In this document: piece by piece, positions 1 through 5,021 of the stretch
Layout: every line of letters starts with the position of its first letter
How positions within the stretch are numbered: position 1 is the first letter of the stretch
Origin: Limnohabitans sp.
GTDB lineage: Bacteria > Pseudomonadota > Gammaproteobacteria > Burkholderiales > Burkholderiaceae_C
DNA length: 7,190 bases
Assembly (NCBI GenBank): GCA_023260735.1
Contig: JALQUL010000296.1
Span: forward strand, 1-7,190
Direction of reading: 5' to 3'
Translations under genes and position numbers: made by a program
Notes under the pieces: generated by a model
What the model saw: only the letters and a program-made list of their open reading frames with translations
Database searches by the model: none
Told to the model about the DNA's origin: nothing

Positions 1-55
1 CTTGTTTGCGTGTTTTTTTGGCGTTCAGGTTGAGGTTCAGGCGGGCTTGTTTCAT
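1..55 (-). CDS. Transposase N-terminus, IS5-like (partial, 18 codons)
   Basis: Eighteen codons are visible from the ATG at 53-55: M-K-Q-A-R-L-N-L-N-L-N-A-K-K-T-R-K-Q, continuing past the left edge. IS5-family DDE transposases often begin with MKQ followed, within about 15 residues, by a basic KKTRK-like stretch ahead of a helical DNA-binding segment; this is the only basis for the name. No good Shine-Dalgarno sequence precedes the ATG, which is common for transposases. It reads away from hpd, so it does not transcribe into it. The DDE catalytic residues lie outside the window, so whether the gene is intact is unknown. Confidence 0.5.
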   Translation of the reverse strand, partial: MKQARLNLNLNAKKTRKQ

Positions 56-99
56 GGACAGAATTTTCTCAGATGGGCCTTACGCCAAGCACACAGAAC

Positions 100-120
100 G
101 GGGAGTTATGCAGAGTTTCC
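100..120. repeat. Probable terminal inverted repeat of the IS
   Basis: The proposed outer end of the element reads, on the minus strand, GGAAACTCTGCATAACTCC plus two further C. It is followed outward by TTAA. Only one end is visible, so the repeat is inferred from its position and form and cannot be matched to its partner. The exact terminus could be shifted by a base or two. Confidence 0.4.
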
Positions 121-262
121 TTAAATCTTTTATTATTAGGCTTAAAGTGTATCAAACCAACATATGAAAACAAAGCCAACCGCTTCTACCAACAATAGAA
201 CCATAGAGGTCGCTAATGGCTAAACCCCAATCGTAAAATCCCAATTGAGCAGCACTATGACC

Positions 263-1378
263 TTATTGGCTAGCCAATACTCCACGGCGCATTTGATCTA
301 ACTCTAGACTCTCAAATAAGGCTTTAAAATTTCCTTCACCAAAGCCCTCATCGCCTTTACGCTGGATAAACTCAAAAAAGATAGGACCCAACTGATTTTC
401 ACTAAAAATTTGTAAAAGTAGAGCGCCGGCCTTGCCATCTAATAAAACCTTGCGTTGATGCAAAGCAGACACATCCTGGCCATGACCAGGAATACGCTTA
501 TCAATCAACTCATAGTAGGTGTCTGGTGTATCTAATAAGTTAACACCGTTGGTACGCAATAAATCAACGGATGATAATAAATCTTTCGCCGCTAATGCTA
601 TATGCTGGATTCCCTCGCCCTGGTATAAATCCAAATATTCTTGAATTTGGCCTTTGGTTTCATTGCCCTCTTCGTTAATTGGAATACGAATTTTGCCGCA
701 CGGACTGGTCATTGCTTTACTTTTAACACCCGTTACTTGGCCTTCAATATCAAAATAACGAACCTCGCGGAAGTTAAATAAACGCTCATAAAAAGAAGCC
801 CACTCACCCATACGACCGCGGTGTACATTGTGAGTTAAATGATCAATATTCCATAAACCGTAGCCTTCTGGACTAATACTGCTGGCTGCCGATACACCAG
901 GTAAGGCCTCAAAATCCACATCAAAAAAACTAATATTGCCAATCTCACCTTCGGCAGCACCATTTTTACCGCGCCAACGGTCAATAAAATAAATCAGGCT
1001 GTCACCAATACCTTTAATAGCTGGAATATTGAGCTCGCCTGCGCCTGCCATACCTGCATAACCAAAAGCGCCTAAATCAAGGGCTCTATGGTAGGCCTGA
1101 TGTGCGTCTGCCACTCTAAAGGCAATTGCACAAATGCTAGGGCCATGCAATTTGGCAAAACGTTGTGCAAAAGAGTCTGGCTCCGCATTAATTAAAAAAT
1201 TGATTTCACCCTGACGATACAACACTACGTTTTTACGTCTATGTTTTGCCACTGCCACAAAACCCATACGCTCAAACAGCTCACCCATAGCTTTTGGATC
1301 GGGGGCAGCGTATTCAATAAACTCGAAACCATCAGTTCCCATAGGGTTATCCCAAGCTGCGGTATTGGATTGGCTCAT
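263..1378 (-). CDS. hpd: 4-hydroxyphenylpyruvate dioxygenase
   Basis: This cytosolic non-haem Fe(II) enzyme converts 4-hydroxyphenylpyruvate and O2 to homogentisate and CO2, the second step of tyrosine degradation. The 371-residue length is normal for bacterial members. It has the two-domain vicinal-oxygen-chelate fold: a degenerate N-terminal half (about 15-150) and a catalytic C-terminal half (about 175-350). The expected iron ligands are present: H180 in IDHLTHNVHRGRM, H259 in GEGIQHIAL and E336 in GPIFFEFIQRKGDEGFGEGN. The family hallmarks SPCGKIRIPINEE (225-237) and LDTPDTYYE (282-290) are also seen. The start is well supported: GGAGAC lies six bases before the ATG on the minus strand. 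It is divergent from an Lrp-type gene that may control it. No other tyrosine or homogentisate gene is visible in the window. No clear terminator follows the stop codon. Confidence 0.97.
   Translation of the reverse strand: MSQSNTAAWDNPMGTDGFEFIEYAAPDPKAMGELFERMGFVAVAKHRRKNVVLYRQGEINFLINAEPDSFAQRFAKLHGPSICAIAFRVADAHQAYHRALDLGAFGYAGMAGAGELNIPAIKGIGDSLIYFIDRWRGKNGAAEGEIGNISFFDVDFEALPGVSAASSISPEGYGLWNIDHLTHNVHRGRMGEWASFYERLFNFREVRYFDIEGQVTGVKSKAMTSPCGKIRIPINEEGNETKGQIQEYLDLYQGEGIQHIALAAKDLLSSVDLLRTNGVNLLDTPDTYYELIDKRIPGHGQDVSALHQRKVLLDGKAGALLLQIFSENQLGPIFFEFIQRKGDEGFGEGNFKALFESLELDQMRRGVLASQ
264..279. repeat. 16-bp perfect palindrome over the hpd stop codon
   Basis: TATTGGCTAGCCAATA is perfectly self-complementary and covers the last hpd codons (Leu-Ala-Ser-Gln) and part of the stop. 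In RNA it could form only a six-pair stem with a four-base loop. No T-run follows on the minus strand, so it is not a good intrinsic terminator. Its role is unknown. Confidence 0.6.
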
Positions 1379-1384
1379 ATTGGT

Positions 1385-1411
1385 GTCTCCGTGAAAGATA
1401 AAGTTATAACA
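1385..1411 (-). promoter_or_regulatory. Probable hpd promoter (extended -10) and ribosome binding site
   Basis: On the minus strand TG-T-TATAAC (1411 down to 1403) matches an extended -10 element (TGnTATAAT) with one mismatch in the hexamer. The -35 position (about 1426-1431) reads AAGTAA, which is weak, as is usual for extended -10 or regulated promoters. Transcription would start near 1396 and give a leader of about 18 bases containing the GGAGAC ribosome site (1385-1390). The compact geometry supports the call, but it is inferred from sequence only. Confidence 0.45.
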
Positions 1412-1427
1412 AACCTTTGTGAAGGTT
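1412..1427. promoter_or_regulatory. Operator-like inverted repeat at the hpd promoter
   Basis: AACCTT-TGTG-AAGGTT is a perfect six-base inverted repeat with a four-base centre. It sits directly upstream of the proposed hpd extended -10, spanning the spacer towards the -35 region. An adjacent regulator could block or assist RNA polymerase from here. The divergent Lrp/AsnC-family protein is the obvious candidate, although the site is not a close match to the E. coli Lrp consensus. As RNA it would lie upstream of the predicted start site, so a DNA role is more likely than a hairpin role. Confidence 0.4.
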
Positions 1428-1473
1428 ACTTCTTACTTTAATCCTAAAGCACATCAGTTTTCATGCATATTTT

Positions 1474-1497
1474 TGTGATAATCTTCAAGAATTATCA
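1474..1497 (+). promoter_or_regulatory. Extended -10 promoter of the Lrp-type gene with overlapping operator
   Basis: TG-T-GATAAT (1474-1482) fits an extended -10 element with one mismatch. It would start transcription near 1489 and leave a leader of about 30 bases. The same bases form the left arm of a perfect inverted repeat, TGATAAT-N8-ATTATCA (1476-1497). Two direct copies of TCATGCA flank this block (1461-1467 and 1502-1508), 41 bp apart, close to four helical turns. A palindrome covering a regulator's own -10 is the usual layout for autorepression, which is common in the Lrp/AsnC family. Regulation here is inference. Confidence 0.42.
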
Positions 1498-1519
1498 ATA
1501 ATCATGCAAAAAAATAAAT

Positions 1520-1999
1520 ATGGAAGCAATAGATAAGATTGATAGACAAATTTTACGCATACTTCAAGCAGATGGTAGAGCCAGTTTTGAACAAATTGCA
1601 GAAACCGTAAGTTTGTCTGCTAGTGCTGTTTTAAGGCGTGTCAAAAGACTAGAAAGCACAGGAATTATTAGTGGATACGTGGCTTTGGTTAATCCAGAAA
1701 ATATTGGCTTAGGCCTTACTGCATATGTCACCGTAAGGTTAGAAAAACGCTTTGATAGTAAAAGCCAAACGCATAGCCCACTGGAGTTATTTAAGGTAAG
1801 TGTGGGTCTATGGCCTGAAGTCATCGAATGCTCAGCATTAACTGGTGAGATGGATTTTTTACTCAAACTCGTCATTTCTGACATGAAAGCTTATTCAGAT
1901 TTTATGGTTCACACTTTGTTAGTCCATCCTAGTGTGCAAGATTGCAAAACCAGTTTTGTCATGAATCAGTTTAAATCTACCACCGCCATGCCGGTTTAG
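1520..1999 (+). CDS. Lrp/AsnC-family transcriptional regulator
   Basis: This 159-residue protein has normal length for the feast/famine regulator family, which acts as dimers or octamers on DNA and senses amino acids or related metabolites. Residues 1-60 form the N-terminal helix-turn-helix: the family opening IDKIDRQILRILQADGR (4-20), a recognition helix around LSASAVLRRVKRLE (32-45) and the GIISGY link (48-53). Residues about 65-145 fit the RAM ligand-binding and oligomerisation domain, including the ALTGEMDFLLKL turn (106-117) where effector residues lie in relatives. The start at 1520 gives the correct N-terminus; an ATG at 1504 is out of frame and an upstream stop at 1499 bars extension. 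No clear Shine-Dalgarno sequence precedes it, so translation may be weak. Divergence from hpd points to control of tyrosine catabolism, but the effector is unknown. Confidence 0.93.
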   Translation: MEAIDKIDRQILRILQADGRASFEQIAETVSLSASAVLRRVKRLESTGIISGYVALVNPENIGLGLTAYVTVRLEKRFDSKSQTHSPLELFKVSVGLWPEVIECSALTGEMDFLLKLVISDMKAYSDFMVHTLLVHPSVQDCKTSFVMNQFKSTTAMPV

Positions 2000-2014
2000 T
2001 ACAACACTTAGGTT

Positions 2015-2932
2015 TTAACGATAAGCTCTCTCTCGCAACCATTTAGTGGCCACATATTTCTCTCCCTCTGTAACGGGCGCTCCACCATGTAAACTTTTAC
2101 TATCAGGATGGGGTTGGGCATAACTAAAAAATACAGCCGAGCCTTTTACAGGTGCCACTTCTAATCCTACGTCTGGAAAGGTGGTTGCCCCACCTTTTTC
2201 TGGTGACTGTAAATACATCACTATGGTTGCCACTCTATTTCCACCTGTTTTTAAAATAGTGGCTGAACCTGGTGCGGTTGGGTCAAAATAATCATAATGA
2301 GGTGTGTAATTAGCGCCATTGGAATAACGCAAAATTTGCAAGCCCTCACCATTTTCAATAGGCCAGCGCACCAACTCCGCAATTCTGCGCTCAATACGTT
2401 GACACAATGGATTTTCACCCAACATAAAATAAGTGCCATCACTGGTTCTTGCACCATGAACCTCAAATGCACCGGTCGCACTATTGACAGTAGTGGAGCG
2501 AGTTAATTTTGGTTGTGACAAAGCAATTAAATCGTCACATTCTTGCTCTGATAATAAATTACTAAAAACCACTACTCTTGGTAGCGCCATTACGGCACCA
2601 ATATAAATCCGGCGATCAAAGGTATCAATATAGGTGGGACTGTTTTCTAAATTAGGTTCGGGTACCCGATTTTGGTCTTGCTTGATCTGCTGCGACTGGC
2701 TTATTTTTGGATGTAACTTGTGATGTTTACTAAGCTTTTGAGCCCCAGCCAATTGAACACTTTTAACTGGTGGACTTATTTTTAATACCACAACTGCCAC
2801 TTGCATGCTTGCAGCAATCACATCATCTGCCCAACCCGCCTGCACTGCATCGGTTAATAATTGATCAACCGTCACTCCATTCGCTAAATTATCACGCATC
2901 CATTTAATTAATTCAGAATTGATTTTGCTCAT
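2015..2932 (-). CDS. 2OG-Fe(II) oxygenase, prolyl 4-hydroxylase type
   Basis: This is a 305-residue protein of the prolyl-4-hydroxylase alpha-subunit-like oxygenases, which couple oxidative decarboxylation of 2-oxoglutarate to hydroxylation, often of proline in peptides. The catalytic domain spans about 118-303. Iron ligands are H212 and D214 (in TPHYDYFDP) and H282 (in LHGGAPV); K292 is placed as the 2-oxoglutarate anchor, ten residues after the distal His as in collagen prolyl hydroxylases. GGNRVATIVMYL (230-241) and GGATTFP (247-253) are further hallmarks. Residues 1-50 form a small helical domain (LIKWMRDNLANGV, QAGW) seen in proteobacterial relatives, joined by a Lys/Gln/His/Pro-rich linker (about 51-100). 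No signal peptide is visible, so it is probably cytosolic. AGGAA lies ten bases before the ATG. The protein substrate is unknown. It converges on the Lrp-type gene and diverges from the acetyltransferase gene. Confidence 0.93.
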   Translation of the reverse strand: MSKINSELIKWMRDNLANGVTVDQLLTDAVQAGWADDVIAASMQVAVVVLKISPPVKSVQLAGAQKLSKHHKLHPKISQSQQIKQDQNRVPEPNLENSPTYIDTFDRRIYIGAVMALPRVVVFSNLLSEQECDDLIALSQPKLTRSTTVNSATGAFEVHGARTSDGTYFMLGENPLCQRIERRIAELVRWPIENGEGLQILRYSNGANYTPHYDYFDPTAPGSATILKTGGNRVATIVMYLQSPEKGGATTFPDVGLEVAPVKGSAVFFSYAQPHPDSKSLHGGAPVTEGEKYVATKWLRERAYR

Positions 2933-3034
2933 TTGGGAAGTATTCCTGTTGTTTTACTAACACTCATATTTGGTGGAAATGTACTAAAAATTTATTTTTG
3001 ATATAAATTGATCTTCGACTATTGGCTATTTCTT

Positions 3035-3069
3035 TATCATTGATAGCAATAATACCTAGTATTCATAAA
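3035..3069 (+). promoter_or_regulatory. Possible promoter of the acetyltransferase gene
   Basis: TTGATA (3040-3045) resembles a -35 box and CATAAA (3064-3069) a -10 box at 18 bp, which is a moderate match. A small inverted repeat, TATCA-T-TGATA (3035-3045), overlaps the -35 and could be an operator half or chance in AT-rich DNA. No convincing promoter for the divergent oxygenase gene was found in the same gap. Confidence 0.25.
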
Positions 3070-3121
3070 TATTATCTGTAAGAATAGCGTAAAACCTAGG
3101 GAAAACCCTTAAACTAGCCGT

Positions 3122-3841
3122 ATGTTTTCTTCTTGGTTCAGTCGAATTTTCCCACAATCTTCAACTCGTTTCATTCAAATATGGACGAGTCAAACAGCAT
3201 TGATAAAAAAGAAACATGACATCGCCATGAAAAATTTAAAAAATCTACTCGTACCAATTCCAATTCGATCTCTTAAAAAATCACAAAAACCTCGAATTGA
3301 AAAGCATTTACTCGATTTAGATAACGACGATAGATTTTTACGTTTTGGCTACCACGCCAGCGATGATCAAATCAAATCCTATGTTCGTTCGCTCAATTTT
3401 GATCGCGACGACATTTACGGTATTTTTAACCGTCGCCTACAATTAATTGCAATGGCCCACCTCGCATTTGGTGAAAAAGAAAGTCGATCTGCCAACCAAG
3501 TAGAGTTTGGTGTTTCAGTGGTGAAAAATGCCAGAGGCAGGGGTTATGGCGCTTTAATGTTCGATAGGGCTTTAACTCACGCACGTAATAAAGGCGCTAC
3601 ACAAATGGTGATTCACGCCCTTAGCGAAAACACTGCTATGCTCAAAATTGCCACCAATGCTGGCGCTAAGGTAGAGCGTGATGGAGGTGAATCTGAGGCT
3701 TACCTTTATATAACACCGGCCAACATTAGTTCACATGTAGAAGAAATTGTAGATGAGCAATTTGCCGAGTTTGACTACAACCTTAAATTACAAGTCAAAC
3801 TGATTGGCGCTGCCCTCGAAGACTTTAGAAACGCACTCTGA
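3122..3841 (+). CDS. GNAT-family N-acetyltransferase
   Basis: This 239-residue protein carries one GNAT domain (about 45-200), the fold that transfers an acetyl group from acetyl-CoA to an amine. The acetyl-CoA pyrophosphate loop is R138-G-R-G-Y-G143, matching R/Q-x-x-G-x-G/A, after the beta-strand VEFGVSVV (127-134). The segment IHALSENTAMLKIATNAGAKV (164-184) matches the end of the domain. FLRFGYHASDDQI (72-84) and IFNRRLQLIAMAHL (101-114) are typical of a betaproteobacterial subgroup whose substrate I do not know. A C-terminal helical tail (about 200-239) follows. The first 40 residues are basic and poorly conserved; M36 (codon at 3227) is an alternative start. Neither start has a near Shine-Dalgarno sequence, though AGGGA lies about 20 bases before 3122. 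Probably transcribed alone, with terminators downstream. Confidence 0.88.
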   Translation: MFSSWFSRIFPQSSTRFIQIWTSQTALIKKKHDIAMKNLKNLLVPIPIRSLKKSQKPRIEKHLLDLDNDDRFLRFGYHASDDQIKSYVRSLNFDRDDIYGIFNRRLQLIAMAHLAFGEKESRSANQVEFGVSVVKNARGRGYGALMFDRALTHARNKGATQMVIHALSENTAMLKIATNAGAKVERDGGESEAYLYITPANISSHVEEIVDEQFAEFDYNLKLQVKLIGAALEDFRNAL

Positions 3842-3842
3842 G

Positions 3843-3858
3843 GTTTTAAATTTAAAAC
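3843..3858. repeat. AT-rich 16-bp perfect palindrome after the acetyltransferase stop
   Basis: GTTTTAAATTTAAAAC is fully self-complementary and lies two bases after the stop codon. The stem would be weak, nearly all A-T pairs, with no T-run. It may be part of the 3' end of the message or simply AT-rich composition. Confidence 0.45.
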
Positions 3859-3889
3859 TTAATAATTGAGTGGACCAAGCTTATTAAGC

Positions 3890-3920
3890 AAGTCTTATTG
3901 TTATTGAAAACAAGACTTTT
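3890..3920 (+). terminator. Candidate stem-loop, possible weak terminator
   Basis: AAGTCTT (3890-3896) pairs perfectly with AAGACTT (3912-3918), and an inner GTT/AAC pairing could extend the stem past a small bulge. Only four T residues close the structure (3917-3920), so it is a weak intrinsic terminator at best. It is the first of two tandem candidates downstream of the acetyltransferase gene. Confidence 0.35.
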
Positions 3921-3945
3921 CAAAAGTTGACATGCTTATCAATTC

Positions 3946-3974
3946 AAAATAGTGCATCACTATTTTTTATTTTT
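3946..3974 (+). terminator. Intrinsic terminator of the acetyltransferase gene
   Basis: AAAATAGTG (3946-3954), loop CAT, CACTATTTT (3958-3966) form a perfect nine-pair stem. It runs into a T-rich tract broken by a single A (3963-3974). Only two pairs are G-C, so the stem is modest, but the geometry is that of a Rho-independent terminator. The T-rich side is on the plus strand, as expected for the gene ending at 3841. Confidence 0.55.
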
Positions 3975-3994
3975 CTAGCCAATCAAAAGGAATC

Positions 3995-4031
3995 AAGCAA
4001 GAAAAATCGAGCCCTTGCTTACTCATTTTTT
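3995..4031 (+). repeat. Inverted repeat AAGCAAG / CTTGCTT followed by T-run
   Basis: AAGCAAG (3995-4001) and CTTGCTT (4014-4020) are perfect seven-base arms around a 12-base loop, with six T residues at 4026-4031 after a five-base gap. A third copy of AAGCAAG occurs at 3886-3892. This could be a further terminator, a structured leader of the next gene, or the 3' end of a small RNA. Nothing in the sequence decides between these. Confidence 0.35.
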
Positions 4032-4133
4032 GTAACTAATGGAATAATTTCAATCAATTTTGGGAATTTTTAAATTTACAATTTTAACTTTGGTCATAAT
4101 AAGCTTTTTAAAAGCAATTAGAAAGGCTTCGCT

Positions 4134-4889
4134 ATGTCAGACCAGCATTTATCCAACAACTCTTGGGGGGAGTTACTTCCATTACACAAAAAAGTAGCGG
4201 CAGGAGATGGCATTGAATGGCTTAAAAAAGCTTGGAACATTTTTACCAAAGATTTTGTGATTTGGTTGGTAGCAATTGTGGCCTGGTTGGCAGTTGCCTT
4301 TTTTATCAGTTTAGTTCCCTTTTTAGGAGTTGCGGTTGTATTTTTAACAACTCCTATTTTATTCGCGGGTTTTTATTATGCTGCTAATCAAGCACATCAA
4401 GGCCAAAATATAGAGTTTGAAGATTTTTTATATGGGTTTAAAAATAAATTACAACCTTTATTAATTTTAGGTGTAGTGCAATTTGTTTTTTATTTTGTCG
4501 TGACCCTTATTTCAACCGGCTTAATTGCTGTTGGTGGAGTAGCTCTTATTGCAAGTGCGGGCGCTGAATCGATGGGTGGGATGATAGCCTCCTTGATTTT
4601 AGGATTAATCTCAGTACTATTGATGAGTTTAATTAGTATTCCATTCTCAATGGCCATGTTATATGCTCCAATATTAGTAGCCTTTCATAATTTAGATATT
4701 AAAGATGCAATGATGAAAAGTTTTAAAGCTTGCTTAAGTAACTGGTTAGCTTGGTTGGTATTTTGTATTGTGGTGAGTATTTTATTTGCTCTAAGTATAT
4801 TGACCCTTGGTTTAGGAACTTTAGTACTTATCTTACTTTGCTCCATTTCAGTTTATGCTTCTTACCGCTCCATTTTTTTAAAAGCTTAA
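4134..4889 (+). CDS. BPSS1780-like multi-pass inner-membrane protein
   Basis: This 251-residue, very hydrophobic protein has a cytoplasmic-looking N-terminus (1-38, with GDGIEWLKKAWNIFTKD preceding the first helix) and about five to six membrane segments near 40-62, 64-85, 105-140, 148-185 and 203-247. The pattern resembles BPSS1780-family membrane proteins of betaproteobacteria: a G-x-x-W-x-x-x-A-W-x-x-F opening, a short amphipathic loop (FEDFLYGFKNK, 95-105) and the ending SVYASYRSIF (239-248). Function is unknown in that family and no catalytic motif is visible. The start is supported by GAAAGG about seven bases upstream. CATAAT at 4095-4100 could be its -10 box but lacks a good -35. It is probably monocistronic and ends before a bidirectional terminator. 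Confidence 0.8.
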   Translation: MSDQHLSNNSWGELLPLHKKVAAGDGIEWLKKAWNIFTKDFVIWLVAIVAWLAVAFFISLVPFLGVAVVFLTTPILFAGFYYAANQAHQGQNIEFEDFLYGFKNKLQPLLILGVVQFVFYFVVTLISTGLIAVGGVALIASAGAESMGGMIASLILGLISVLLMSLISIPFSMAMLYAPILVAFHNLDIKDAMMKSFKACLSNWLAWLVFCIVVSILFALSILTLGLGTLVLILLCSISVYASYRSIFLKA

Positions 4890-4968
4890 ACATACAAAAG
4901 TATCAAGCACAATGTTTGACTTTTTACTCGTCTATTAGAAGCATTGATTAATTTCGGTTTGATCAATT

Positions 4969-5004
4969 AAAAAGGCTGCTGATTTAATAATCAGCAGCCT
5001 TTTT
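4969..5004. terminator. Strong bidirectional intrinsic terminator
   Basis: The arms 4969-4984 and 4989-5004 are perfectly complementary, giving a 16-pair stem with core GGCTGCTGA/TCAGCAGCC and a TAAT tetraloop. A-runs on the left and T-runs on the right mean that transcripts from either side end in a U-tract. It sits between the converging membrane-protein gene (ending 4889) and RND permease gene (ending 5022) and would serve both. Confidence 0.9.
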
Positions 5005-5021
5005 ATGCGTCAACTTAGCTT

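Larger units (their letters stand above)
1..120 (-). mobile_element. Left-edge fragment of an IS5-like insertion sequence
   Basis: The first 120 bases look like the transposase-proximal end of an IS5-family element, cut by the window edge. A minus-strand ATG at 53-55 opens a reading frame running off the left edge. The outer 21 bases (100-120), read inward on the minus strand, begin GGAAACTCTGCATAACTCC, which has the form of an IS5-type terminal inverted repeat. The next bases outside (121-124) are TTAA, compatible with the short TA-rich targets this family duplicates. The 44 bases between the end repeat and the ATG are a typical spacing. The other end and the second target copy are outside the window, so completeness and activity cannot be judged. 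Family assignment is from memory of such N-termini and ends. Confidence 0.55.

Noticed and set aside
152..262. Minus-strand frame in phase with hpd stays open for 36 codons after its stop (hydrophobic, Gly/Trp-rich)
   Set aside because: It has no ATG near its start and no ribosome site, and HPPD proteins normally end where the stop codon lies. An open run of this length is not rare by chance.
1241..1441. 66-codon plus-strand frame at the 5' end of hpd
   Set aside because: It is antisense to a well-supported gene, has no family resemblance and no ribosome site, and is best read as a shadow frame.
1564..1884. 106-codon minus-strand frame inside the Lrp-type gene
   Set aside because: It lies entirely opposite a clear HTH/RAM protein and has composition typical of an antisense shadow.
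3098..3109. AGGG-AAAA-CCCT hairpin just before the acetyltransferase start
   Set aside because: A four-pair stem is too short to call a regulatory structure without conservation data.
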